Shown here piece by piece: positions 24,885 through 33,689 of a DNA stretch of 60,390 nucleotides. How positions within the stretch are numbered: the first letter of the stretch is position 1; each line of letters starts with the position of its first letter. Origin of the DNA: Adlercreutzia shanghongiae (GTDB lineage: Bacteria > Actinomycetota > Coriobacteriia > Coriobacteriales > Eggerthellaceae); NCBI RefSeq assembly GCF_035830635.1, contig NZ_JAYMFI010000014.1, positions 1-60,390 of the forward strand. Reading direction: 5' to 3'. Below the pieces are notes generated by a model. That model had not been told where the DNA came from. It searched no databases and worked only from the letters and a program-made list of their open reading frames with translations. The position numbers and the translations under genes were made by a program.

Positions 24885-25519
24885 CTTTCCAGCAGGTCCT
24901 CTGGTTTGCATCCCAGCACGTGCGCTAGGGCAAGCACGACGGAGACAGACGCTTTCGAGAGGTCGTTTTGCCGCTGCTCATAAAGCTGCACCATACGTAG
25001 CGATACGCCTGCGGCATCAGAAAGCTCCTGCTGGGTCATGCCGCGATTGCGGCGAATGCGTGCCAGGGGAGCGGGCCGCTCGGCCTGGGACGCAAGCACG
25101 CGGTCGGCTATTTCGACGAATTTAGTGACGTCGGCCTCGTGCAGAATGTAGCGGCTAAGTACAGCCGAGGGCGGCAAGCCGCCGTCGGCGATATCCGAGA
25201 ACCGCAGTGCGCGATACCACTGGTAATAGGCCAGGATCCAGCCCGTCCAGTATTCGGGACTGCGGTCGAGAGGCTGGGTGGCAGGGCACGATTCGCGGCT
25301 CCCCGTTGTTCGAAAGACCACTTCTCGAGCGATTTCCACGCCTGACATGCCTGCCACGAATTTGGGGTTGCCCCGTTCGAACTGTCCGGCTATGCCTGAT
25401 GAGGTGAACCAGCCGAAGAACTCATCGGCGTCGTAGCCGCAATCGATGACGGCGTAGTCGAGCATCTCGCCGAGGGCGTCCATGGCGTCATTCAAATAGG
25501 ACTCGTCGTAGGCGCGCAT
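24881..25519 (-). CDS. HTH-containing antitoxin partner of the DUF3990 protein
   Basis: A 212-residue protein whose C-terminus is an XRE/Cro-type helix-turn-helix (LARIRRNRGMTQQELSDAAGV, then LRMVQLYEQRQNDL and ALAHVLGCKPEDLL). The N-terminal 140 residues, with YWTGWILAYYQWYRALRFSDI, resemble the partner domain found beside DUF3990 toxins. It overlaps the end of the DUF3990 gene by 32 bases and so is the second gene of the pair. It probably neutralises the toxin and binds the double palindrome upstream. Confidence 0.72.
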   Translation of the reverse strand: MRAYDESYLNDAMDALGEMLDYAVIDCGYDADEFFGWFTSSGIAGQFERGNPKFVAGMSGVEIAREVVFRTTGSRESCPATQPLDRSPEYWTGWILAYYQWYRALRFSDIADGGLPPSAVLSRYILHEADVTKFVEIADRVLASQAERPAPLARIRRNRGMTQQELSDAAGVSLRMVQLYEQRQNDLSKASVSVVLALAHVLGCKPEDLLES

Positions 25520-26186
25520 CGTCGGCCTCCCAATCTTCTCTCATGATATCCCTGATGGTGTAATCGCTGTCAAGATCGGTCAGTTTGAGTTCCTCGCGAT
25601 AGATGGCGCGCGCTGCGTGATCGCGAGCCATTTTGCGCGGATAGTATACGGTGCGGTCGGCGCTTTCGACGCCCTTGAACCGAAGACGCTCAAATGCCTT
25701 CTCCGAGCGCACCACAACCTGCTCGCCCAAGTTGCCGAGTGCCATGGCTTTTTCCAAACGTGAGAGCGACAGCGCATTGTTGAGAAAGGCATTCGCGAAC
25801 GAGAAGTACGAGTCGTCGGCCCGATAGCCGCGCATCACATCGCACGTGCGGTAATCGACGGCGAAGCGACTGAGGACGAACTCGCGTGCGAGCGGCGCAA
25901 TGTCGCCCGAGACACGGAAGACGCGGTTCTCCAGCAAGACGGCAAGCCAGTGCAAAATGGTGTAGGTGCCGTCATTCAGGTTGAGCTCGGAAAGACCGGC
26001 CGTGTCGAGCGCATAGCGGTTAGCGAATCCGTCGGTTTCCTCGGAGGCGCCCCATTCCTTGGCTAGCTCCAAGTTCTCGGTGCAGTAAAAACCCAGCCCG
26101 TAATCGTTATAGGGGTTTCCCCGTCCGAAAACAGGACGCTCGATTATCTGGCCTGAGCCGTGAAAGAGTGCCAATTCCTCTGCCAT
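25488..26186 (-). CDS. DUF3990-family protein, probable ADP-ribosyltransferase-like toxin
   Basis: A 232-residue protein. The N-terminus, ALFHGSGQIIERPVFGRGNPYNDYGLGFYCTENLELAKEWGA in outline (HGS near 9-11, GLGFYCT near 29-35), is the DUF3990 signature related to ADP-ribosyltransferases: a His near the first strand followed by a G-x-GFY segment. Toxicity has not been shown for this protein. Toxin-first order, 32-base overlap with an HTH partner, and the palindromic promoter all fit a type II toxin-antitoxin pair. Confidence 0.72.
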   Translation of the reverse strand: MAEELALFHGSGQIIERPVFGRGNPYNDYGLGFYCTENLELAKEWGASEETDGFANRYALDTAGLSELNLNDGTYTILHWLAVLLENRVFRVSGDIAPLAREFVLSRFAVDYRTCDVMRGYRADDSYFSFANAFLNNALSLSRLEKAMALGNLGEQVVVRSEKAFERLRFKGVESADRTVYYPRKMARDHAARAIYREELKLTDLDSDYTIRDIMREDWEADDARLRRVLFE

Positions 26187-26197
26187 GACGGTCCTTG

Positions 26198-26246
26198 CTA
26201 TCGCTGTGACGATAGCTTATTCTACTATCGTCACAGCGATAGTCAA
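26198..26246 (-). promoter_or_regulatory. Promoter fully covered by two CTATCG-N6-CGATAG palindromes
   Basis: Reading leftward, TTGACT (26241-26246) and TAGAAT (26219-26224) are 16 bp apart. Palindromes at 26198-26215 and 26225-26242 are exact 18-bp inverted copies of each other, with centres 27 bp apart. One lies in the spacer and touches the -35, the other lies just downstream of the -10. This is a clear operator for autorepression of the toxin-antitoxin pair. Confidence 0.8.
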
Positions 26247-26307
26247 GAATGACTGCCATCTTCTCGTTAACATCCCGTTGCCAAAATTCGAGACACACTT
26301 CAAAGAG

Positions 26308-26356
26308 TGGTACACTATAAAAGTCGCGCGCATTCCGGTGCGCGGCTTAATTTTTT
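26308..26356 (+). promoter_or_regulatory. Extended -10 promoter and hairpin leader of ppk1
   Basis: TGGTACACT (extended -10, 26308-26316) is followed by a GC hairpin (CGCGC 26326-26330 and GCGCG 26340-26344) and a T-run (26351-26356), 35 bases before the ppk1 start. It looks like an early terminator in a short leader. Confidence 0.45.
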
Positions 26357-26390
26357 CGGCCAGCGACTACGAGGGAGAAGACCTGAGCCT

Positions 26391-29165
26391 ATGAACGCAG
26401 CCCAAGCATCAAAGGACGCCGCCAAGGAAACCGCCACCACCGAGATGGTGAAGCCCCCCTATATGCAGAACCGCGAGCTTTCTTGGCTTGATTTCAATAA
26501 ACGCGTGCTCGACCAAGGCGCCGATCCCACGGTGCCGTTGCTGGAGCGCCTGAACTTCATCTCCATCTTTTGGAGCAACTTGCAGGAGTTCTTCATGGTG
26601 CGCGTGGGCTCGCTTACCGACCTCTCCCTTCTGAAGAAATCGATCATCGACCCGAAATCTGGCATGACGCCGGCCCAGCAGCTCGACGCTATCTATAAGC
26701 GCTGCCACGAGCTGTACCCCTACTATGAGGAAACCTACGAGGGCGTTCGCGCGCTGCTCGCCGAGCAGGATATCCGCGGCCTGCGCAAGGAGGACCTCTC
26801 CGATGAGCAGCGCGAGTACATGCGCGATTACGTGGTGAACAACGTGCTGCCCTTCCTCTCTCCGCAGATTATCAACGCCCGCCATCCCTTCCCGCATCTG
26901 GAAAACGGCGGCCTGTACATCGTCGTGCGCCTGGATGAGCAGGCCAAGCCCAAGCAGAAGAAGTCCAAGGACGAGCGTAGCAAGGAAGAGAAGGCTCGCG
27001 ACAAAGCCGAGGCCAAGGCCACGAAGAACCTCGGCGCCGAAGGCGTCACCCTTGGCGTCATTCCGCTGCCGCGCCAGACGAGCCGCGTCATCGAGCTGCC
27101 GGGCCGCGGTCTGCAGTACATGCTCGTGGAGCATGCCATCGAGATGTTCGCCGCCGACGTGTTCTCTATGTACACGGTGAAGCACACCAACATCATCTGC
27201 GTCACGCGCAACGCCGACTTGGATGCCACGGAGGGCGCCGAAGAGCAGGGCGAGGATTACCGCGAGCACATGAAGCGCATTCTGAAGCGTCGAAGCCGCC
27301 TGGCTCCGGTGCGCCTGGAAAGCGAGCGGCCGCTCTCCCGCACGGTGAAATCGCTGCTGTTGGATAAGCTCGGCCTGGGAGAACACCAGCTGTTCGTCAC
27401 GCGCGTGCCCTTGAACATGGGCTTCACCTGGGGTCTTGGCAGCCGTTTGGCCGCCGATAAGCGCGCCGCCCTCACCCAGGCGCCCTTCACGCCGCAGTGG
27501 CCCGCCTGCCTCGACCGCAACCGCTCCATCATCGAGCAGGTGACCGACCACGAGGTGCTGCTGTCCTATCCCTACCAGTCGATGGACGCCTTCGTGCAGC
27601 TTCTGCGCGAGGCCTCCACCGACCCGGCCGTGGTTTCCATCAAGATCACGCTCTATCGTCTGGCGAGCCAGTCGCATTTGGCCGAGGCGCTTATCAACGC
27701 CGCCGAAAACGGCAAGGAAGTAACGGCGCTCTTCGAGCTGCGCGCCCGCTTCGATGAATCCAACAACATCGAGTGGTCCCAGCGCTTCGAGCAGGCCGGC
27801 TGCCACGTCATCTACGGCTTCCGCAACTTCAAGGTGCATTCGAAGATTTGCACCATCACGCGTCAAACCGAGCACGGCCTGCAGCACATCACCCAGTTGG
27901 GCACGGGCAACTACAACGAGAAGACCGCGAAGCTCTACACCGACTTCTCGTTCATTACGTGCGATTCGCAAATCGGCCACGATGCGGCGGACTTCTTCCG
28001 CAACATGGCGCTGGAGAACACCTCGGACAACTATGACATCCTGTGGGTGGCTCCGCTCATGATCAAGCAGAACATCCTGCGCAACATCGACGTGCAGATT
28101 GAGCGCGCCCGTCGCGGCGAGCCATCGGGGCTGTTCTTCAAGACGAACTCCATCACCGATAAGGAAGTCATCGACAAGCTGGTTGAGGCCTCCCAGGCCG
28201 GCGTGCCCATCGATCTGTTCGTGCGCGGCATCTCCTGCATTCTGCCAGGCGTGGAAGGTTATACCGACCGCGTGCGCGAGGTGTCCATCGTCGGCCAGCT
28301 GCTCGAGCACAGCCGCGTCTACGGCTTCGGTCCGCGTGATGACTGCAAGATTTACCTGTCCAGCGCCGACCTCATGACCCGCAACATGGACAAGCGCATT
28401 GAGATCGCCTGGCCTATCCTGAACGACACGCTGCGCAATCAAGTGCTCGGGTATCTGGGCATCTGCTACTCCGATACGGCGAAGCTGCGCGAGCTTCTGC
28501 CCGACGGTTCCTACACGCCGCTGGGTTCGTTCGCCGAGCGCGACGAGAGCGGGGACGTGGAGCTGTTCGATTCGCAGAAGTACCTCATCGCCGAGGCCCA
28601 GCGCATGCACCTGGTTGCCGCCGAGCTGGCCGCGCGCCAAGAGGCCAACGGCTCGGGAAGCGCTCGCATGGTGTTTCCCCTGGGCGAAGTGGCCGTCTCG
28701 AACAAACAGGCCGATGAGGTGGTGACCGAGGAGGAATCCGAGTACGTCGCCCATCGTTCACCGGAGCTTGAGGCTGCCGAGGCCCAGGCCGTGCGCGATG
28801 CCGCTGACGCCATGGCCGCCGCGGCGACGGCGACGGCCGCTTCGGTGTTGGAGGCCGTGACCAAGGGCGTGACCCAGGAAGTGGCCGCGGCCCAGGCCCG
28901 TGCGGCGAAGGCGGAAGGGGAGAAGGTGCCTGACGCGGCGCGCACGGACGCGGCCAAGGCCGAGCAGTCTGCGCCTGCGAGTGCCGCCCCGGCCAGCCCC
29001 GTCGCTGTCGAGCCCGCTCCGGCCGAGCCTGCTGCCCCCGCGCCCCAGGCCGAGGTCGTCGACGCCGCGGCTCCCCGCCGCGACATCGTTCCCGCCACGG
29101 TGGTTGAGCCCGCCGCCCGGGGCAACGCCGTCACGCGCTTTTTTCGCCGCCTGTTCGGTAGATAG
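26391..29165 (+). CDS. ppk1: Polyphosphate kinase 1 with long Ala/Pro/Glu-rich C-terminal tail
   Basis: A 924-residue enzyme that reversibly transfers the ATP gamma-phosphate to polyphosphate. ATG at 26391 gives an N-terminus ending in the family motif NRELSWLDFNKRVL. The phospho-accepting histidine region is FKVHSKICTITR and the C-terminal catalytic part has YTDFSFIT and LMTRNMDKRIEIAWP. PPK1 is normally about 690-720 residues. Here there is a Lys/Glu-rich insert (near residues 185-215) and a tail of roughly 190 residues rich in Ala, Pro and Glu ending in a basic RFFRRLFGR. The tail is not catalytic and may tether the enzyme. A two-domain PPK2 gene follows by 52 bases. Confidence 0.93.
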   Translation: MNAAQASKDAAKETATTEMVKPPYMQNRELSWLDFNKRVLDQGADPTVPLLERLNFISIFWSNLQEFFMVRVGSLTDLSLLKKSIIDPKSGMTPAQQLDAIYKRCHELYPYYEETYEGVRALLAEQDIRGLRKEDLSDEQREYMRDYVVNNVLPFLSPQIINARHPFPHLENGGLYIVVRLDEQAKPKQKKSKDERSKEEKARDKAEAKATKNLGAEGVTLGVIPLPRQTSRVIELPGRGLQYMLVEHAIEMFAADVFSMYTVKHTNIICVTRNADLDATEGAEEQGEDYREHMKRILKRRSRLAPVRLESERPLSRTVKSLLLDKLGLGEHQLFVTRVPLNMGFTWGLGSRLAADKRAALTQAPFTPQWPACLDRNRSIIEQVTDHEVLLSYPYQSMDAFVQLLREASTDPAVVSIKITLYRLASQSHLAEALINAAENGKEVTALFELRARFDESNNIEWSQRFEQAGCHVIYGFRNFKVHSKICTITRQTEHGLQHITQLGTGNYNEKTAKLYTDFSFITCDSQIGHDAADFFRNMALENTSDNYDILWVAPLMIKQNILRNIDVQIERARRGEPSGLFFKTNSITDKEVIDKLVEASQAGVPIDLFVRGISCILPGVEGYTDRVREVSIVGQLLEHSRVYGFGPRDDCKIYLSSADLMTRNMDKRIEIAWPILNDTLRNQVLGYLGICYSDTAKLRELLPDGSYTPLGSFAERDESGDVELFDSQKYLIAEAQRMHLVAAELAARQEANGSGSARMVFPLGEVAVSNKQADEVVTEEESEYVAHRSPELEAAEAQAVRDAADAMAAAATATAASVLEAVTKGVTQEVAAAQARAAKAEGEKVPDAARTDAAKAEQSAPASAAPASPVAVEPAPAEPAAPAPQAEVVDAAAPRRDIVPATVVEPAARGNAVTRFFRRLFGR

Positions 29166-29217
29166 GGACGGCGCCGGGCGCGCAGGGGATTTCGAACGGA
29201 ACGCAGAAAGGGACGTT

Positions 29218-30948
29218 ATGCTCGATAAGGTCAAGTTCAACAAGAAGCCGATGAAGAAGGCCGAATACAAGGCGCGGTGGGACGAGCTGCTCGCGAAGCT
29301 CGTGGTGCTCCAGCAGCGGGCGCACAACGAGGGCGTGGGCCTGGTGGTGCTGTTCGAGGGATGGAACGGCGCTGGCAAGGGCAGCCGCATCTCCGATCTC
29401 ATGTACCACTTGGATGCCCGTTCCACGAGCGTGTACGTGGGCATGGACCTCGACCCCGAAGTCGAGCGCGAGTTCGCCGGCCGCGAGTGCGGCGTGACAG
29501 GCTTCTACCCCCTCATGCAGCCGTTCTGGAAGGCCTTGGGCGAGCGCAACTCCATCACGTTCTACGATCGCGGCTGGTATTCCGAGGTCATTCAACACAT
29601 GCTCTACAATGCTCCGGCTAAGCTGCTGCTGCCCAAAAAGCAGGAGCGTCACTATCTGGACTCCATCCACGACTTCGAGCAGCAGCTTACCGCGGACGGC
29701 TACGTGGTAGTGAAGTTCTTTGTGCACATGACCAAGAAGGCCCAGGTGGAACGCTTGCGCCGCTTGCACGACGACCCGGTGACCCGCTGGCGCGTCACCG
29801 ACAAGAAGCTCGAGAGCCACCACGGCTACGAGGCGGCTTACGAGCTGTACGACCGCCTGCTCGAGCGCAGCGATTACGATTTCGCCCCCTGGGTGCTGCT
29901 CAACGGCGAGGACAAGCGCCGCACGAACCTCACCATTGCCGGTACGCTGGTTGACGCCCTGGAAAAGGCCTTGGCGCGCAAGGAGGCCGAAGGCGTGCTG
30001 AAGGCGTCGCTGGCGGCCAAGGAGGCAGCCGACGAGCTGCTCGCCGAGGAGCATGCCGTCGAAGAGGCCGTCGCAGCTGAGGCGGCCCGTTCCGAGGCGC
30101 CGCTTGTCAAGCCCGGCCGTGGCATGCTGACCGGCCCGGCCCTGGCCCGCGCCCAGGCCCAGGCCGATGCGGCCCACGATCTGGCCCCCAAGGAATCGCG
30201 CTTTGAAATCGTCAAGCACTACCCGCAGGTTGATAGCATCGACCACAGCTTGGCGCTGTCTCTTGAGGAGTACAAGGCCGAGCGTAAGGAGCTGCAGGAG
30301 CGCCTCTTCCGCCTGGAGAACATCATGTTCCAGCGCCGCGTGCCCCTCATCCTCATGTACGAGGGCTGGGACGCCGCTGGCAAGGGCGGCAACATCAAGC
30401 GCGTCGCCCAGGCTCTTGACGCCCGCGCCTACACCATCTTCCCGTCGCCGGCGCCCACCAAGCCCGAGCTCGCTCACCCCTTCCTCTGGCGCTACTGGAC
30501 GCGCCTGCCCAAGGCGGGCCATGTGGGCATGTACGATCGTTCCTGGTACGGTCGCGTGCTCGTCGAGCGCGTGGAGGGCTTCGCCACCCCGGCCGAGTGG
30601 TCCCGCGCCTACGACGAGATCAACGAGTTCGAGCACGATTTGGTCGACTGGGGTGCCATCCTGCTGAAGTTCTGGGTGGACGTGTCTCCCGAAGAGCAGC
30701 TGCGCCGCTTCCAGGACCGCGAGGACGACCCGGCCAAGCAGTGGAAGATCACCGAAGACGATTGGCGCAACCGCGAGAAGTACCCCCAGTACAAAGCCGC
30801 CATCGACGACATGTTCCGCCTGACGAGCACCACCTTCGCCCCCTGGATCGTGCTTGAGTCCGACGACAAGCGCTACGCCCGCATCAAGGCGCTGCGCCTC
30901 ATCGTGGAGGCCCTGGAAAAGCGCTTGGGCGCATGTCCGGCCTCGTAA
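29218..30948 (+). CDS. pap: Two-domain PPK2-family polyphosphate:AMP phosphotransferase
   Basis: A 576-residue protein with two PPK2 domains, starting at the ATG at 29218 behind AAAGGG. Each has a P-loop: GWNGAGKGS (near residues 48-56) and GWDAAGKGG (near 382-390), and a lid/Walker B segment with YDRGWYSEV and YDRSWYGRV. Fused PPK2 domains are typical of enzymes making ADP from AMP and polyphosphate. An Ala/Glu-rich linker joins the halves. Together with ppk1 it forms a polyphosphate synthesis and use operon. Confidence 0.9.
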   Translation: MLDKVKFNKKPMKKAEYKARWDELLAKLVVLQQRAHNEGVGLVVLFEGWNGAGKGSRISDLMYHLDARSTSVYVGMDLDPEVEREFAGRECGVTGFYPLMQPFWKALGERNSITFYDRGWYSEVIQHMLYNAPAKLLLPKKQERHYLDSIHDFEQQLTADGYVVVKFFVHMTKKAQVERLRRLHDDPVTRWRVTDKKLESHHGYEAAYELYDRLLERSDYDFAPWVLLNGEDKRRTNLTIAGTLVDALEKALARKEAEGVLKASLAAKEAADELLAEEHAVEEAVAAEAARSEAPLVKPGRGMLTGPALARAQAQADAAHDLAPKESRFEIVKHYPQVDSIDHSLALSLEEYKAERKELQERLFRLENIMFQRRVPLILMYEGWDAAGKGGNIKRVAQALDARAYTIFPSPAPTKPELAHPFLWRYWTRLPKAGHVGMYDRSWYGRVLVERVEGFATPAEWSRAYDEINEFEHDLVDWGAILLKFWVDVSPEEQLRRFQDREDDPAKQWKITEDDWRNREKYPQYKAAIDDMFRLTSTTFAPWIVLESDDKRYARIKALRLIVEALEKRLGACPAS

Positions 30949-30953
30949 GGCAA

Positions 30954-31001
30954 CTCGCGGGAAACGATGACGTTTCCACCTACCGCACGCGAGGGGTTTT
31001 T
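30954..31001 (+). terminator. Terminator of the polyphosphate operon
   Basis: GGAAACG / CGTTTCC (30960-30966 / 30971-30977) nests inside CTCGCG / CGCGAG (30954-30959 / 30988-30993), followed by GGGTTTTT. Confidence 0.75.
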
Positions 31002-31027
31002 CCTTGCGAAAGGCGCACCTTCGGGGT

Positions 31028-31078
31028 ACTATGAACCCAACATCAGCAAGTCCGCGGCTGCGCCTTCGCGGCCGTTTT
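31028..31078 (+). promoter_or_regulatory. Promoter and hairpin leader of the 38-residue peptide gene
   Basis: TACTAT (31028-31033) can serve as a -10. GGCTGCG (31056-31062) pairs with CGCGGCC (31067-31073), followed by GTTTT just before the AGGAGG ribosome binding site. The same plan, promoter then GC hairpin then T-run then ribosome binding site, is seen before ppk1 and before 47942. Confidence 0.45.
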
Positions 31079-31092
31079 AGGAGGAGATCGCT

Positions 31093-31209
31093 ATGGATCT
31101 GTTCGGAATTCAAGTGCCCATGGAGGCCATTTGGGTCATCGTGGCCATCATCGTGCTCGTCATCGTGGCGTTCATCGCCAAGGGCTTCATGGACGAAATG
31201 AAGAAGTAG
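31093..31209 (+). CDS. 38-residue single-span membrane peptide
   Basis: ATG at 31093 follows TTAGGAGGAG. The product is MDLFGIQVPMEAIW, then a run of Ile, Val, Ala and Leu (residues 13-29) forming one membrane helix, then a KGFMDEMKK tail ending at TAG 31207-31209. It has its own promoter and leader upstream and a strong terminator downstream, which supports a real, independently transcribed gene. I recognise no family. Confidence 0.7.
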   Translation: MDLFGIQVPMEAIWVIVAIIVLVIVAFIAKGFMDEMKK

Positions 31210-31238
31210 ACGCCCGCCCGCACGACGGGGTGAGCTCA

Positions 31239-31265
31239 GGGCCCCTTCGGGGGCCCTTTTGTTTT
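31239..31265 (+). terminator. Terminator after the membrane peptide
   Basis: GGGCCCC (31239-31245) pairs with GGGGCCC (31250-31256) around TTCG and is followed by TTTTGTTTT. Confidence 0.9.
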
Positions 31266-31371
31266 CGGCGGCGTGGGGCCGGCGAAGGTGCGGCGGCTAA
31301 CGGCCTGTGCGGGTCGGGTGACCGTCGCAACGTGAAAGAGAGAAGCATCGATATCGAAGGGGGCCGACCTC

Positions 31372-32289
31372 ATGGCTACCGCAGCGAATACCGATACCAG
31401 CAAGAAGAAGAAAAAAAAGAAGCGCGGGCTGTTCTGGCGCATCGTGTTTTGGCTGGCCCTGGTGGTGTTCATCGGCTCGGTGGGCACGCTGGGCTATCTG
31501 TTCTATACCTACTGGGCCGGGCAAAACGAGTACGACGAAATTGCCAGCCGCGCCGTGACCGTGCCCGAAGACGGGCAGGTCACGAACTTGGCCGATTTGG
31601 TGGTCGACTGGGACGCCCTGCGCGAGATTAACCCCGACATCGTCGCCTGGGTGTACATGCCCGGCACGGTCGTCAACTATCCCGTGGCCCACAAGGCCGG
31701 CGACTCCGAGTACTACCTGCACCATAACTTCTCGCTCGGCGAGGGCTCGTTCGGCGCCGAGTACGGCTCCATCATGCTTTCGGGCGAGAACGCGGGCGAC
31801 TTCTCTGACGAGGTGAACATCCTTTACGGCCACCATATGCGCAACGGCTCCATGTTCGCTCTGTTCGCGGAGTTCCGCGATTCGGCGGACTTTAACAAGC
31901 ACCGTACCATCTATCTGCTGACGCCCGAGGGCAACTATCGCCTGGAAACCTTCGGCGTTGAACACGTGCCCATGACCCATGCTTCCATCGCCACGCCGAA
32001 CTACCCGACCGACCAGGAGTTCACGGCGTTCAAGGAATGGCTCGTTGAGGAATCTATCGTCACGCCCGACCCCGACACCACCGGCACGGTGGCTGACGCG
32101 ACGAAGCTCTTCGGCTTCTGCACCTGCGATGGCGCGGATAACACCTGGCGCTATATCACCTTCGCCGACGTCGCCGAGTTCGTGCCCATCGATTACGTGG
32201 GAACGGGCACCTACCAGGGCGATACGGCTGTGGAAGATGGTGCGGCCGACGAAATTGCCGAAGACGCGCAGGAGCGCGCGGAGGGCTAG
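31372..32289 (+). CDS. Class B sortase
   Basis: A 305-residue transpeptidase with an N-terminal Lys-rich cytoplasmic stretch, one membrane helix (residues about 19-46) and an extracytoplasmic catalytic domain. The catalytic triad is visible: His in NILYGHHM (154), Cys252 in CTCDG and Arg260 in NTWRYI. INPDIVAWVYMPGTVVNYPV is the SrtB-type N-terminal segment. It anchors proteins with LPXTG-like signals; the large surface protein at 42646 is a possible substrate. ATG at 31372 follows GAAGGGGG. Confidence 0.9.
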   Translation: MATAANTDTSKKKKKKKRGLFWRIVFWLALVVFIGSVGTLGYLFYTYWAGQNEYDEIASRAVTVPEDGQVTNLADLVVDWDALREINPDIVAWVYMPGTVVNYPVAHKAGDSEYYLHHNFSLGEGSFGAEYGSIMLSGENAGDFSDEVNILYGHHMRNGSMFALFAEFRDSADFNKHRTIYLLTPEGNYRLETFGVEHVPMTHASIATPNYPTDQEFTAFKEWLVEESIVTPDPDTTGTVADATKLFGFCTCDGADNTWRYITFADVAEFVPIDYVGTGTYQGDTAVEDGAADEIAEDAQERAEG

Positions 32290-32375
32290 ACGGTTGTCCC
32301 TGTGTCTCCGGGCGCAGGCTCGCCCCACTCGTTGATAGCGCCCCAAACGGGGTTGTTTGAACTGAAAGGAACCTC

Positions 32376-33452
32376 ATGGAAAACCAGAACAGCGTGACCT
32401 ATGCCGAGGCCGGCGTCGATATCGCCGAGGGCGCCCGTGCGGTGGATGCCATCAAGGATACGGTGCATTCCACCTATCGTCCCGAGGTCGTGGGCGACAT
32501 CGGCGGCTTCGGGGGACTGTTCTCCATCGCCGCGGCCAAGGACATGGCCGATCCGCTGCTGGTCTCCGGCACCGACGGCGTGGGCACCAAGCTCAAGGTG
32601 GCCCAGCGCCTCGGTGTGCACGATACCGTGGGCATCGATTTGGTGGCCATGTGCGTGAACGACATTCTGGCCACCGGTGCCGAGCCGCTGTTCTTCCTGG
32701 ATTACGTGGCCGTGGGCAAGCTGGATTCCGAAGCCATGGCGAAGATTGTCGGCGGCATCGGCGAGGGCTGCCGTCAGTCGGGCTGCGCGCTCATCGGCGG
32801 CGAGATGGCCGAGCACCCTGGCGTGATGGACCCCGACGATTACGACCTCTCCGGCTTCTGTGTGGGCCTGGTGGACCGTCCCCGCATGCTGGACCCCGAA
32901 GCAGTGCGCGAGGGCGACGTGCTCATCGGTCTGGCGTCTTCCGGCCTGCATTCCAACGGTTATTCCCTGGCCCGTAAGGTATGCGTAGAAGGTCGCAGCG
33001 AGGACGAGCTGCGCTGCGCTCGCGAGGAGCTTGAGGGCCAGAGCATCCTGGAGGCCCTGCTCATTCCCACGCGCATCTACGTGAAGCCGGTGCGCGCCGT
33101 GATGGAGCACGTGCCCGGCGCCATTCGCGCACTGGCCCACATCACCGGCGGCGGTATCACTGAGAACTTGAACCGCGCCCTGCCTGCCGGCGTGAATGCC
33201 GAGGTTGATCTGGGCACCTGGCCCATTCCGCCCGTGGTGCGCTTTGCGTGCGAGCGGGCGAACCTCTCCGAGGCCGAGGCGCTGAAGACCTTCAACATGG
33301 GCGTCGGCATGATTCTCATCGTGAGCCCGGACGAGGCAGAAGCCGTGGAGGCTGCCCTGGCCGAGGCGGGCGAGCAAACCTTCCGCGTCGGCCGCATCGT
33401 TCCTGGCATTGGCGACGTTCAGTACACCAACGAGGGCGGCCTGTTCGCCTAA
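32376..33452 (+). CDS. purM: Phosphoribosylformylglycinamidine cyclo-ligase (AIR synthetase)
   Basis: A 358-residue enzyme that closes the imidazole ring of FGAM to give AIR with ATP. Family motifs are present: SGTDGVGTKLKVAQ, DLVAMCVNDILATGAEPLFFLDY, GGEMAEHPG, GLASSGLHSNGYSL and AHITGGGITENLNR. ATG at 32376 follows AAAGGAA. It is followed by palindromic element A and purN. Confidence 0.96.
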   Translation: MENQNSVTYAEAGVDIAEGARAVDAIKDTVHSTYRPEVVGDIGGFGGLFSIAAAKDMADPLLVSGTDGVGTKLKVAQRLGVHDTVGIDLVAMCVNDILATGAEPLFFLDYVAVGKLDSEAMAKIVGGIGEGCRQSGCALIGGEMAEHPGVMDPDDYDLSGFCVGLVDRPRMLDPEAVREGDVLIGLASSGLHSNGYSLARKVCVEGRSEDELRCAREELEGQSILEALLIPTRIYVKPVRAVMEHVPGAIRALAHITGGGITENLNRALPAGVNAEVDLGTWPIPPVVRFACERANLSEAEALKTFNMGVGMILIVSPDEAEAVEAALAEAGEQTFRVGRIVPGIGDVQYTNEGGLFA

Positions 33453-33459
33453 GAATTCA

Positions 33460-33611
33460 TTTTCTGGCTTGAAAATGACGATTCTTTGACCATGCGGGAG
33501 AAAAACTGAGCAAGATTTGGCTAAACCTTCACGTTTTCCCAGGTCGAAAACCATGAGAGGGCGGCTATGGCGCAAATGAGGTCAAAGAATCGCGAATTCG
33601 AAGCCAGAAAA
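33460..33611. repeat. Palindromic intergenic element A, between purM and purN
   Basis: TTTTCTGGCTT (33460-33470) pairs with AAGCCAGAAAA (33601-33611), and GATTCTTTGACC (33480-33491) with GGTCAAAGAATC (33580-33591), separated by equal 9-base interior stretches. GAATTC occurs in both flanks (33453-33458, 33594-33599). The inner 88 bases hold no gene. It looks like a MITE-like element or a large operator/terminator structure. Confidence 0.75.
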
Positions 33612-33689
33612 GCAAAGATTGATGCTCCTTTTTGGCGTTAAGTTTTTGCGGGACACGGTAAGAGAGGGTCAAACGAAGGGCGGTATAGG

